Source: Fen-1245 sp963835535
GTDB lineage: Bacteria > Gemmatimonadota > Gemmatimonadetes > Gemmatimonadales > JACORV01
Assembly (NCBI GenBank): GCA_963835535.1
Contig: CAWIFL010000004.1
Coordinates: 186,001-250,000, forward strand
Length of the DNA: 64,000 bases
Reading direction: 5' to 3'
Part shown: piece by piece, positions 16,833 through 24,781 of the stretch
Layout: the number at the start of each line of letters is the position of its first letter
Position numbering within the stretch: position 1 is the first letter of the stretch
Program-made: the position numbers and the translations under genes
Notes under the pieces: generated by a model
Seen by the model: only the letters and a program-made list of their open reading frames with translations
Databases searched by the model: none
What the model was told of the DNA's origin: nothing

Positions 16833-18226
16833 ACAAGTGCCAGTTGCGAGACGCCAAGTTGCGAGGGGTCGCCGCAGCGCTGATTTCCGTGGTTGCCGCA
16901 GCGTCTCTCGCGGCCCAGGAGCCGGCGCCGTTCACGATGCCGATCCCGCCGGCGGCGCATCTCGTGGCGATCACCAACGCCACGATCCTCACGGTGAGCC
17001 ACGGCACGATCCCCCGCGGCACGATCGTGATCCGCGAGGGGAAGATCGCGGCGGTGGGGGCCGACGTCGCCGTGCCGCCGGGCGCGCAGGTCATCGACGC
17101 GACGGGCCGCTACGTGATGCCCGGCATCATCGACGAGCATTCGCACAGCGCCATCGAGGTGGTCAACGAGATCACCAACGCAATCGACCCCGAGGTGCGG
17201 ATGGCCGACGTGGTCAAGGAGGACATGCCGACGATCTACTGGCAGCTGGCGGGGGGCGTGACGATGATGCACGTCCTGCACGGCTCGGCCAACGCCATCG
17301 GCGGCCAGAACACCCTGCTGAAGCTGCGGTGGGGGCTGCCGGTGGACAGCCTCTTCTTCGAGGGTGCGCCGCCGACCATCAAGTTCGCCCTCGGCGAGAA
17401 CCCGAAGGAATCCAACTTCGAGGCCATCCCCGGCCATCCCCGCTATCCGCAGACCCGGATGGGGGTCGAGGAGATCATTCGCGACGCTTTCACCAGGGCC
17501 GTGGCGTACCGCACTGAGTGGCAGCAGTACGAAGCCGCGCGACGCGCGCTGCGGCGGGGCCAGGTGGAGCCGATTCCGCCGCGGCGGGATCTCCAGCTCG
17601 ATGCGCTGGTCGAGATCATGGACGGCCGGCGGCTGGTGAACGCGCACTGCTACCGCGCCGACGAGATCCTGATGCTGCTCAAGGTGGCCCACGACTTTGG
17701 CTGGCGCGTGGCCAGCCTCGAGCACGGGCTGGAGGGATACAAGGTGGCCGACGAGATCGCGGCGGCCGGCACGGCCGTATCGACTTTTTCGGATATGTGG
17801 GGCTACAAATTGGAGGCGTACGACGCCATCCCGCAGAACGCGGCGCTGCTGACGCAGCACGGCGTCGTGGTGGCGATCAACTCGGACGACGACGAGCGGG
17901 CGCGCCGGCTCTACCAGGACGCCGCCAAGACGATGCACTTCGGTGGCGCGTCGGAGACGGACGCGCTCAAGATGATCACCCTGAATCCGGCCCGGATCCT
18001 GGGCATCGAGAACCGGGTCGGCTCGATCGACGTCGGGAAGGACGCCGATCTCGCGATCTTCAGCGGGCATCCGTTCGCGCCTGCGTCGCGGGTCGAGATG
18101 ACGCTGGTGGACGGACGGGTCTTCTTCGACCGGACCACGGCGCCCACCCTGGAGCACGAGATACAGCAGCTCCAGGAGCAGCGGCAGCATCGGGGACCGG
18201 CCGCAGCGGGAAGGGGGGCACAGTGA
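16829..18226 (+). CDS. Secreted amidohydrolase with intact metal ligands
   Basis: A 465-residue exported amidohydrolase, likely hydrolysing an amide, imide or dipeptide bond. After the signal peptide (AALISVVAAASLAAQ) come MPGIIDEHSHSAIEV with the HxH pair, AHCYRADE (third His), ASLEHGLEG (fourth His) and AINSDDDERARR (catalytic Asp), then the standard GSIDVGKDADLAIFSGHP tail. All expected metal ligands are therefore present, unlike in the two flanking paralogues. The ATG at 16829 overlaps the previous stop as ATGA. Codons 5-13 lie inside the dispersed 27-bp repeat 16842-16868, so the pre-signal leader is repeat-derived. Confidence 0.9.
   Translation: MNKCQLRDAKLRGVAAALISVVAAASLAAQEPAPFTMPIPPAAHLVAITNATILTVSHGTIPRGTIVIREGKIAAVGADVAVPPGAQVIDATGRYVMPGIIDEHSHSAIEVVNEITNAIDPEVRMADVVKEDMPTIYWQLAGGVTMMHVLHGSANAIGGQNTLLKLRWGLPVDSLFFEGAPPTIKFALGENPKESNFEAIPGHPRYPQTRMGVEEIIRDAFTRAVAYRTEWQQYEAARRALRRGQVEPIPPRRDLQLDALVEIMDGRRLVNAHCYRADEILMLLKVAHDFGWRVASLEHGLEGYKVADEIAAAGTAVSTFSDMWGYKLEAYDAIPQNAALLTQHGVVVAINSDDDERARRLYQDAAKTMHFGGASETDALKMITLNPARILGIENRVGSIDVGKDADLAIFSGHPFAPASRVEMTLVDGRVFFDRTTAPTLEHEIQQLQEQRQHRGPAAAGRGAQ
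16842..16868 (+). repeat. Dispersed 27-bp repeat, copy 2 (inside leader codons)
   Basis: It starts AGTTGCGAGACGCCAAGTTG and ends CGAGGGG. It matches, in inverted orientation, 33744-33770 (also flanked by GCC), and relates to 29297-29323 at about 22 of 27 positions. It encodes residues of the pre-signal-peptide leader of the middle amidohydrolase. Confidence 0.75.
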
Positions 18227-19554
18227 GACCGGACGCACGGACGCACCGACGCACGGACGCACGGGGGTTCGTGCTGGCAGCGGCGCTGCTCATTGCGGGA
18301 GCGCCGGCGCTCCACGCGCAATCCGCGACGGGTGTGGCGGTGTCCGCGCGCGGCTGGGCGATCCGCAACGTCACCATCGTGCCCGTCACCGGGCCGCGGA
18401 TCGAGCGAGGCACCGTCGTGATCCGCAACGGCAAGATCGAGGCGGCCGGCGCCAACGCCGCGCCCCAGCCAGGCGACTCGGTGCTGGACGGCAGCGGCCT
18501 GTTCGTCTATCCCGGCATGATCGACGCCGGCACTCGGCTCGGCCTCAGCGAGATCAACTCGGTCCCCGGCGGCGAGGATCAGCAGGAGCTGGGCGAGTTC
18601 AATCCGCAGGACGCGGCGCTCATCGCCGTCAATCCCAATTCCGCGCCGATCCCGGTCACGCGCAGCAACGGCGTGACCACCGCGATCACCTCGCCGCGCG
18701 GCGGCCTGGTGAGCGGGCAGGCGGCGCTGCTGGATCTGCTCGGGTGGACGCCGCAGGAGATGGCGGTGCGGGCCCCGGCCGCGATGGTGATGACGTACCC
18801 GAGCACCGGCGGCGGCGGTCGCTTCCGGCGGGCGCGGCAGGCCCCTGGCGACCAGACCAACCGGCAGGTGCTGGCGCTCAAGGCATTCCTGGGTGACGCG
18901 AAGGCGTACGCCGACATCAAGGCACGGCTCGCAGCCGGGGCGCCGGGGTCGCAGAAGACGGATCTCGGGATGGAAGCCATGGTGCCGGTGATGCGCGGCG
19001 ACGAGCCCGTGATCTTCGACGTGGAGACCGCCGAGCAGATCCGCGGCGTCATGGCGCTGGCCGACAGCTTCGGTCTCAAGGTGATCCTGCGGGGCGCGCA
19101 CGAGGCGTGGCAGCTCGCCGACACGCTGGCCGCGCGGCACATCCCCGTCATCGTGGGTCCGACAACCACCGGGGTCGCCCCCGACGATCCGTACGACGAG
19201 ATCTACGCCAACCCCGGCGTGCTCGCGAAGGCGGGCGTCACGATCGCGTTCCAGACGAACGACGCTCACAGCTCGCGCGACCTGCCGTACAACGCCGCGC
19301 TCGCCGAGGCCTACGGGCTCCCGGCCGACGACGCGCTCAAAGCACTCACGATCAACGCCGCCCAGATCTTCGGCGTGGCCGACCGCCTGGGGAGCATCGA
19401 GCCCGGGAAGGAAGCCACGTTGATCGTGACGGACGGCGATCCCCTCGACGCCCGCTATGGACCGAAGTACGTCTTCATCCGCGGTGAGCTGGTGCCCTTC
19501 AACGACCGGCATACGCGGTTGTACGAGGAGTTCCGCGCCCGCCCCAAGCCGTAA
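18223..19554 (+). CDS. Secreted amidohydrolase-like protein lacking the HxH metal motif (third paralogue)
   Basis: A 443-residue exported amidohydrolase paralogue. GTG 18223 overlaps the preceding stop as GTGA and has AAGGGGGG just upstream. The signal peptide (FVLAAALLIAGAPALHAQ) follows a leader encoded by a 39-bp repeat. The barrel is recognisable from NVTIVPVTGPRIERGTVVI, TINAAQIFGVADRLGSIEPG and KEATLIVTDGDPL. The expected PGxIDxHxH reads YPGMIDAGTRLGLS, so the first two histidines are missing; later His residues (RGAHEAWQLAD, NDAHSSRDL) remain. It may form hetero-oligomers with the intact middle enzyme. A terminator-like hairpin follows at 19581-19609. Confidence 0.85.
   Translation: MRPDARTHRRTDARGFVLAAALLIAGAPALHAQSATGVAVSARGWAIRNVTIVPVTGPRIERGTVVIRNGKIEAAGANAAPQPGDSVLDGSGLFVYPGMIDAGTRLGLSEINSVPGGEDQQELGEFNPQDAALIAVNPNSAPIPVTRSNGVTTAITSPRGGLVSGQAALLDLLGWTPQEMAVRAPAAMVMTYPSTGGGGRFRRARQAPGDQTNRQVLALKAFLGDAKAYADIKARLAAGAPGSQKTDLGMEAMVPVMRGDEPVIFDVETAEQIRGVMALADSFGLKVILRGAHEAWQLADTLAARHIPVIVGPTTTGVAPDDPYDEIYANPGVLAKAGVTIAFQTNDAHSSRDLPYNAALAEAYGLPADDALKALTINAAQIFGVADRLGSIEPGKEATLIVTDGDPLDARYGPKYVFIRGELVPFNDRHTRLYEEFRARPKP
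18229..18267 (+). repeat. 39-bp ACGCACGG-type repeat, copy 1 (signal-peptide leader)
   Basis: It begins CCGGACGCACGGACGCACCG and ends ACGCACGGGGG. It is identical at 38 of 39 positions to the minus-strand sequence at 63631-63669. It covers codons 3-15 of the third amidohydrolase, encoding an Arg/Thr/His-rich leader before the hydrophobic signal segment. Confidence 0.85.
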
Positions 19555-19580
19555 GGCGGGACGCGCGGTTCGGTGTTCTC

Positions 19581-19609
19581 GAGGGGCCGGAGCAGCCGTC
19601 CGGCCCCTC
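19581..19609 (+). terminator. Hairpin terminator candidate after amidohydrolase operon
   Basis: An 11-bp perfect stem, GAGGGGCCGGA with TCCGGCCCCTC, has a 7-nt loop and lies 27 bp after the third amidohydrolase stop. The downstream tract is only weakly T-rich (CGCTCTTG), so efficiency is uncertain. It separates this operon from the dehydrogenase-led cassette. Confidence 0.55.
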
Positions 19610-19712
19610 CGCTCTTGTGGCGAAGCAAAGCCATTTGCGGCCCCCGGCAAACCCCGGCGCGTTTCTTGCAATTCCTGGGGCCTGGACCCATCCCCCTCCC
19701 GGAGTGGTGACG

Positions 19713-20837
19713 GTGGCCCAGTACACAATCGCCTGGCTGCCGGGCGACGGCATCGGCAAGGACGTCATGGACGCGGCACGGCTCGTCCTCGACGAGCTGA
19801 AGCTCGACGCGGCGTACCCCCAGGGCGACATCGGCTGGGAGTTCTGGTGCCGGGAGGGCGATGCCTTCCCGCCGCGGACGGTCGAGCTGCTGAAGCGGGT
19901 GGACGCGGCGATGTTCGGCGCCATCACCTCCAAACCGGCGAAGGCTGCGGAGGCGGAGCTCGCGCCGCAGCTGCGGGGCAAGGGGCTGGTCTACCGCTCG
20001 CCGATCGTGCGGATGCGGCAGATGTTCGACCTGTACGTCTGCCTCCGCCCGTGCAAGGCGTACGCGGGGAACCCGCTCAACTTCAAGGAGGGGATCGACC
20101 TCGTCATCTTCCGCGAGAACACGGAGGACCTGTACGCCGGGGTCGAGTTCAGTCCGGTGCCGGCCGAGCTGTCGGCCGCGCTGGCGAAGCTGAGCAAGCC
20201 GTTCGCGCCGTTCAAGGACCTCCCCGCCGACGCCTACGCGGTCTCCTGCAAGGTCAACACGAAGAAGGGCAGCGAGCGCATCGTGCGCGCCGCGTTCGAG
20301 TACGCCAGGGAGAACGGGCGGAAGAAGGTCACGGTGGTCCACAAGGCCAACGTCGTGCGCGCGACGGACGGCCTCTTCCTCGAGGAGGCGCGCAAGGTCG
20401 CGGCCGCGTATCCCGGCATCGCCATGGACGAGGCGAACGTGGACGCGATCTGCATGTGGCTCCTCAAGAACCCGAAGAGCTACGAGGTCCTGGTCGCTCC
20501 GAACCTGTACGGCGACATCATCTCCGACCTCGCCGCCCAGATGGTGGGCGGGCTCGGCTTCGCCTGTTCCGGCAACATCGGGGAGAAGCTGGCGGTGTTC
20601 GAGCCGTCGCACGGCTCGGCGCCGAAGTACGCGGGCCAGTACAAGGTCAATCCGCTCGCCACCATCCTCGCGGCGAAGATGATGCTCGACTGGCTGGGCG
20701 AGGCCGAGAAGGCCGCCCGCCTCGAGCGTGCGGTGGCCGCGGTGATCCGTGAGGGCAAGGCGCGCACCTACGACATGGGCGGGACGAGCACGACCCTCGA
20801 GGTGGCCGAGGCCGTCGTGCGCGCGCTGAGGGCCTGA
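19713..20837 (+). CDS. Isocitrate/isopropylmalate dehydrogenase family, probable 3-methylmalate-type oxidative decarboxylase
   Basis: A 374-residue NAD(P)-dependent beta-decarboxylating dehydrogenase. Catalytic residues of the family are present: the three Arg in MRQMFDLYVCLRP and FRENTEDLYAG, the Tyr of DLYAG, Lys in VVHKANVVRATDG, and Asp residues in NLYGDIISDLAAQ. The cofactor loop reads HGSAPKYAGQYKVNP; Lys-Tyr here matches the NADP determinants of E. coli isocitrate dehydrogenase. The substrate loop reads YRSPIVRMRQ, where the E. coli enzyme has RSLNVALRQ, so the Asn that holds isocitrate's gamma-carboxylate is Ile. That argues for a smaller substrate such as 3-methylmalate. GTG 19713 is chosen from its GGAG site. 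It leads a five-gene cassette. Confidence 0.85.
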   Translation: MAQYTIAWLPGDGIGKDVMDAARLVLDELKLDAAYPQGDIGWEFWCREGDAFPPRTVELLKRVDAAMFGAITSKPAKAAEAELAPQLRGKGLVYRSPIVRMRQMFDLYVCLRPCKAYAGNPLNFKEGIDLVIFRENTEDLYAGVEFSPVPAELSAALAKLSKPFAPFKDLPADAYAVSCKVNTKKGSERIVRAAFEYARENGRKKVTVVHKANVVRATDGLFLEEARKVAAAYPGIAMDEANVDAICMWLLKNPKSYEVLVAPNLYGDIISDLAAQMVGGLGFACSGNIGEKLAVFEPSHGSAPKYAGQYKVNPLATILAAKMMLDWLGEAEKAARLERAVAAVIREGKARTYDMGGTSTTLEVAEAVVRALRA

Positions 20838-20841
20838 GGGC

Positions 20842-21765
20842 GTGGCGACGGCGGCGCGGAAGATCGTCCTCCACGAGGTGGGGCCCAGGGACGGGCTGCA
20901 GATGGAGCGGCAGGTCGTCCCGACGGAGCAGAAGCTGCGCTGGATCCGCTCGCTGATCGCGACCGGGGTGGACGTGGTGCAGGTCGGCTCGTTCGTGCAC
21001 CCGGAGAAGGTGCCGCAGATGGCCGACACCGACCGGCTCTTCGCCGAGCTGGGGCGGACGGACGGCGTGGCCCTCTCGGCGCTGGTCCTGAACGAGCGCG
21101 GCCTCGAGCGGGCGCAGGCGGCGGGCGTCGAGCTGCTCTGCCTGGGCGTCTCGGCGAGCGAGACCCACTCGCGCAAGAACACGGGGATGGGGATCGCGGA
21201 GGCGACCGACCGCATCCTCGCGATCGCCTGTCGCGCGCTCGACGCCGGGATGCGGGTGCAGGTGTCGGTGCAGTCCGCCTTCGGATGCGGGTACGAGGGG
21301 CCGGTGCCGGAGGAGCGCGTGCTCAGGCTCGCCGCCCGATTCCTCGAGGCCGGGTTCACCCACCTGAGCCTCGCGGACACGGCGGGGCACGCGGTCCCCG
21401 ACCGCGTCGAGCGACTGTTCGAGGCGGTGCTGGCCCTGGGCCCGGGCGTAGAGGCCGCCTGCCACTTCCACAACACCTACGGCCTCGCGCTGGCGAACTG
21501 CTGGGCGGCGTACGGTGCGGGGGTGACCTCGTTCGAGTCGTCCGTCGCGGGACTCGGCGGCTGCCCGTTCACGAAGATCGCCGGGGGCAACACGTGCACC
21601 GAGGACTTCGTGCACATGCTCCAGGCGATGGGGCTGAGGACGGACGTGAAGCTCGATGCGCTGATCGACGTCGCCAACGACGTCGCGCGCTTCTTCGGGC
21701 GCGAGATGCCGGGGACCGTCTACCGCGCGGGGACGATCGCGCAGGCGGTGGGAGCGAAGGGATGA
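20842..21765 (+). CDS. HMG-CoA lyase-like enzyme, probable citramalyl-CoA lyase
   Basis: A 307-residue TIM-barrel lyase of the HMG-CoA lyase family. N-terminal EVGPRDGLQME carries the metal-binding Asp and substrate Arg. SAFGCGYEGPV, ADTAGHAVPD, CHFHNTYGLALAN (metal His pair) and the signature SVAGLGGCPFTKIAGGN with catalytic Cys are all present. HMG-CoA lyase makes acetyl-CoA and acetoacetate; the closely related (R)-citramalyl-CoA lyase of Chloroflexus makes acetyl-CoA and pyruvate. The next gene is a class III CoA transferase, which favours a free acid being activated and then cleaved, such as citramalate. GTG start, 4 bp after the dehydrogenase stop. Confidence 0.88.
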   Translation: MATAARKIVLHEVGPRDGLQMERQVVPTEQKLRWIRSLIATGVDVVQVGSFVHPEKVPQMADTDRLFAELGRTDGVALSALVLNERGLERAQAAGVELLCLGVSASETHSRKNTGMGIAEATDRILAIACRALDAGMRVQVSVQSAFGCGYEGPVPEERVLRLAARFLEAGFTHLSLADTAGHAVPDRVERLFEAVLALGPGVEAACHFHNTYGLALANCWAAYGAGVTSFESSVAGLGGCPFTKIAGGNTCTEDFVHMLQAMGLRTDVKLDALIDVANDVARFFGREMPGTVYRAGTIAQAVGAKG

Positions 21766-22964
21766 CGACACCGAAGCTGCTGGACGGCATCCGGGTGCTG
21801 GACCTGACGAACGTGCTGTCGGGCCCGTTCGCCACGCTGCACCTCGCGCTGCTGGGCGCCGAGGTGATCAAGATCGAGAACCCGGTGGACGGCGATCTCG
21901 CGCGGAAGCTGGGCAACGTCCCCGAGCTGAACGACCGGCTGATGGGGACGAGCTTCCTCGCGCAGAACGCGAACAAGAAGTCGATGACGCTCAACCTCAA
22001 GGAGCGCGAGGCGCGCGAGATCTTCTTCAAGCTCGTGCGGACCGCGGACGTGGTCGTCGAGAACTTCCGGCCCGGCGTGATGGACCGGCTGGGGCTGTCG
22101 TACCAGCGGCTGCGCGAGGCGAAGCACGATCTGGTCTACTGCGCGATCTCCGGCTTCGGGCAGACGGGGCCGGACGCGCTGAAGCCGGCCTACGACCAGA
22201 TCATCCAGGGCCTCTCCGGGATCATGGCGATCAACGGCGACGAGCGGCTCAATCCGCTGCGCTGCGGCTTCCCGGTGTGCGACACGGTGGGCGGGCTCAA
22301 CGCCGCCTTCGCGATCATGGGGGCCCTCTACTACCGCGAGCGCACGGGCGAAGGGCAGTGCATCGACATCGCGCTGGTCGACTCGATCATGCCGCTGATG
22401 GGGTGGGTCGCGGCCAACCTGCTGATCGGCGGCCAGCAGCCGCAGCTGCTGGGCAACGACAACTTCACCGCGGCCCCGTCGGGCACCTTCGACACCGCGG
22501 ACGGGGCGATCAACATCGCGGCGAACAAGCAGGAGCAATGGGAAGCGGTGGCCGACGCGCTGGGCGTCCCGGAGCTCAAGACCGACGCGCGTTTCGCCGG
22601 GCGCGACGCGCGGAAGAGGAACCGGAAGGCGCTGACCCCGCTGCTGGAGGCGAAGCTCAAGCAGCGGCCGACCGCCCACTGGGTGGAGGCGCTGAACGCG
22701 CGGGGCGTCCCGTCGGGGGCGATCCTCCCGCTGGAGGCCGCGCTCACGCAGGAGCAGATCGCGCACCGGGGCGTGATCCAGACGGTCTGCGCGGAGGGCC
22801 TCGGGGAGCTGAAGCTGTTCAACCTGACGGCGAAGTTCGAGAAGACACCCGGGGCGATCGAAGCGGCGCCGCCGCGGCTCTCCGGCCACACGGAGGAGAT
22901 CCTGACCGGCCTGGGGTGCGGGCCGGAGGAGATCGCGCGGCTCAAGGCGCAGGGCATCGTTTAA
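21762..22964 (+). CDS. Class III (CaiB/BaiF) CoA transferase
   Basis: A 400-residue family III CoA transferase, which moves CoA between carboxylic acids through an aspartyl-CoA thioester. The N-terminal LDGIRVLDLTNVLSGPFATL, the block VVVENFRPGVMDRLGLSY, and the catalytic aspartate region RCGFPVCDTVGG followed by ALYYRERTGEGQCIDIAL are typical. Length is normal. ATG 21762 overlaps the lyase stop as ATGA, so activation and cleavage steps are translationally coupled. In Chloroflexus, succinyl-CoA:D-citramalate CoA transferase of this class works with the lyase type encoded just upstream; that substrate is therefore the leading hypothesis, with 3-hydroxy-3-methylglutarate or itaconate as alternatives. 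Confidence 0.92.
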   Translation: MTTPKLLDGIRVLDLTNVLSGPFATLHLALLGAEVIKIENPVDGDLARKLGNVPELNDRLMGTSFLAQNANKKSMTLNLKEREAREIFFKLVRTADVVVENFRPGVMDRLGLSYQRLREAKHDLVYCAISGFGQTGPDALKPAYDQIIQGLSGIMAINGDERLNPLRCGFPVCDTVGGLNAAFAIMGALYYRERTGEGQCIDIALVDSIMPLMGWVAANLLIGGQQPQLLGNDNFTAAPSGTFDTADGAINIAANKQEQWEAVADALGVPELKTDARFAGRDARKRNRKALTPLLEAKLKQRPTAHWVEALNARGVPSGAILPLEAALTQEQIAHRGVIQTVCAEGLGELKLFNLTAKFEKTPGAIEAAPPRLSGHTEEILTGLGCGPEEIARLKAQGIV

Positions 22965-22982
22965 GGCGAAGGAGCGTTCGGT

Positions 22983-24278
22983 ATGGGCATGACCGTCGTG
23001 CAGAAGGCCCTGGCGAGAGCCACGGGCCGGCGGATGGTGGCGATCGGGGACGTCGTCGAGCCCGCCGTGGACCTGGCGATGAGCCACGAGAACGCGGCGC
23101 TCGTGATCAACCAGTTCCTCGAGGTCTACGAGGGGACCGGGCTCGAGCCGAAGCCGTGGGACCCTTCGAAGATCGCCATCGTCTTCGACCACCGCGTGCC
23201 GGCGGAAACCCCGAAGACTGCGACGAACCAGAAGAAGGTGCGGGAGTTCGTCGCGGCGCAGGGGATCACGAAGTTCCACGACATCCGCGGTGACGAGGGC
23301 GGCATCTGCCATCAGGTGCTCCCCGAGAACGGCTACGTGCGGCCGGGCCACGTCGTCGTGGGCACCGACTCGCATACCACCAGCCACGGGGCGCTCGGCG
23401 CCTTCGCCTTCGGCATCGGGGCCACCGAGATGGCCAGCGTCTGGGCGCTGGGCTACGCGATGAACGTCGAGGTGCCGGGCACCATCAAGGTCGAGGTGAC
23501 CGGAGCCCTGCCGGACTTCGTGGCGCCGAAGGACGTGATCCTGCAGCTGGTCGGCCGGCTCGGCGCCGGGGGCGCGACCTTCCACGTGCTGGAGTTCCAC
23601 GGCGAAACGATACGGACGATGCCCACCTCCGGCAGGCTGACGCTGTGCAACATGGCGGTCGAGGCGGGGGCGACGTCCGGCATCGTGCCGGCGGACGAGG
23701 AGACGCTGCGCTACCTGCGGGAGGAGGCCGGCGTCACCGAGTACGTAGACATGATGGTGCCCGAACCCGACGCCCCCTACGAGCGCATCGTGCAGCTCGA
23801 CGTGTCGAAGCTGGAGCCCCAGATCGCGTGCCCGCATACCGTCGACAACGTGCGGCCGGTCTCGAGCGTGGCCGGCACCAGGGTGCACCAGGTGGTCATC
23901 GGCTCGTGCACCAACGGCCGGCTGGACGACATCGCTATGGCCGCCCGGATCCTCAAGGGGAAGAAGGTCGCGCGCGGCACGCGGATGCTCGTCTTCCCCG
24001 CCTCGGGGCGCATCTACCAGCAGGCGGTGGCCGCGGGCTACGTCGGCGACCTGATGCAAGCGGGAGCGGTCGTGATGAACGCGGGGTGCGGCCCCTGCCT
24101 CGGCGTGCACGAGGGCGCGCTCGGCGACGGGGAGGTCGCGCTCTCCACCACGAACCGCAACTTCAAGGGGCGGATGGGGAATCCGGCGTCGGAGGTCTAC
24201 CTCTGCTCGCCGGCGGTGGCGGCCGCGTCGGCGGTGACCGGCGTCATCACCGATCCGAGGAACGGAGGCACGGCATGA
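22983..24278 (+). CDS. Aconitase/isopropylmalate isomerase family, large subunit
   Basis: A 431-residue iron-sulfur hydro-lyase large subunit of the compact LeuC/HacA type. The three cluster cysteines are present in VIGSCTNGRLDD and NAGCGPCLGVHEG. The substrate-binding stretches FDHRVPAETPKTATNQ, VVGTDSHTTSHGALGAFAFG and FPASGRIYQQA are intact. Such enzymes isomerise hydroxy-dicarboxylates through an unsaturated intermediate: isopropylmalate, homocitrate, or methylmalate/citraconate/citramalate. A small subunit gene follows with an ATGA overlap, giving a two-chain enzyme. Its position in a lyase/CoA-transferase cassette favours the citraconate-citramalate reaction over leucine synthesis. Confidence 0.92.
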   Translation: MGMTVVQKALARATGRRMVAIGDVVEPAVDLAMSHENAALVINQFLEVYEGTGLEPKPWDPSKIAIVFDHRVPAETPKTATNQKKVREFVAAQGITKFHDIRGDEGGICHQVLPENGYVRPGHVVVGTDSHTTSHGALGAFAFGIGATEMASVWALGYAMNVEVPGTIKVEVTGALPDFVAPKDVILQLVGRLGAGGATFHVLEFHGETIRTMPTSGRLTLCNMAVEAGATSGIVPADEETLRYLREEAGVTEYVDMMVPEPDAPYERIVQLDVSKLEPQIACPHTVDNVRPVSSVAGTRVHQVVIGSCTNGRLDDIAMAARILKGKKVARGTRMLVFPASGRIYQQAVAAGYVGDLMQAGAVVMNAGCGPCLGVHEGALGDGEVALSTTNRNFKGRMGNPASEVYLCSPAVAAASAVTGVITDPRNGGTA

Positions 24279-24781
24279 GCAGAGCCAGGGTCGTGCTCGC
24301 GCTGGACGACGACGTCTCGACCGACCAGATCTACCCGGGCCGCTACATGGCCACCGTCCTGCCGACGGAGACGCCGCAGTTCGCCTTCGCCGACCAGACG
24401 GCGTTCAACGCGCTCCTCAGGAGCGGCGGCGTGCCGGCGGGGAGCGTCGTCGTGGCGGGGAAGAACTTCGGCTGCGGCTCCTCGCGGGAGCAGGCGGTCT
24501 CGGCGCTCAAGGGCCACGAGCTCGTGATCGTGGCGAAGAGCTTCGCGCGCATCTTCCTGCAGAACGCGATCAACCTGGGGCTGAAGCTCGTCGAGGTGCC
24601 GGACCTCGCCGCCGCGGAAGGCGACGACCTCGCGATCGGGGTGACGGAGCTGACGAACCTGACGTCGGGTCGGCGCTTCGGCATCAAGCCCCTGCCCGCC
24701 GCGCGCCAGGCGATCATGGAGGCGGGCGGCCTGATCCCCTACACGCGCCAGCGGCTCACGGGAAAGGGTGCGGCGGTCTAG
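24275..24781 (+). CDS. Aconitase/isopropylmalate isomerase family, small subunit
   Basis: A 168-residue swivel-domain partner of the preceding large subunit. DDDVSTDQIYPGRYM, the phosphate/carboxylate-binding GKNFGCGSSREQAVSALKG and IVAKSFARIFLQNAINLGL are diagnostic. The specificity loop after GR reads YMAT. Characterised archaeal-type subunits read YLVY or YLVM for isopropylmalate and YLRT for homoaconitate, so this one matches neither. The start overlaps the large-subunit stop as ATGA. Its stop shares the tetranucleotide CTAG with the convergent membrane-protein gene. Confidence 0.9.
   Translation: MSRARVVLALDDDVSTDQIYPGRYMATVLPTETPQFAFADQTAFNALLRSGGVPAGSVVVAGKNFGCGSSREQAVSALKGHELVIVAKSFARIFLQNAINLGLKLVEVPDLAAAEGDDLAIGVTELTNLTSGRRFGIKPLPAARQAIMEAGGLIPYTRQRLTGKGAAV

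Noticed and set aside
22983..24781. LeuC/LeuD of ordinary leucine biosynthesis
   Set aside because: No leuA is linked, and the genes are embedded and overlapping with a CoA transferase and an HMG-CoA-lyase-like enzyme; the dehydrogenase pocket also differs.
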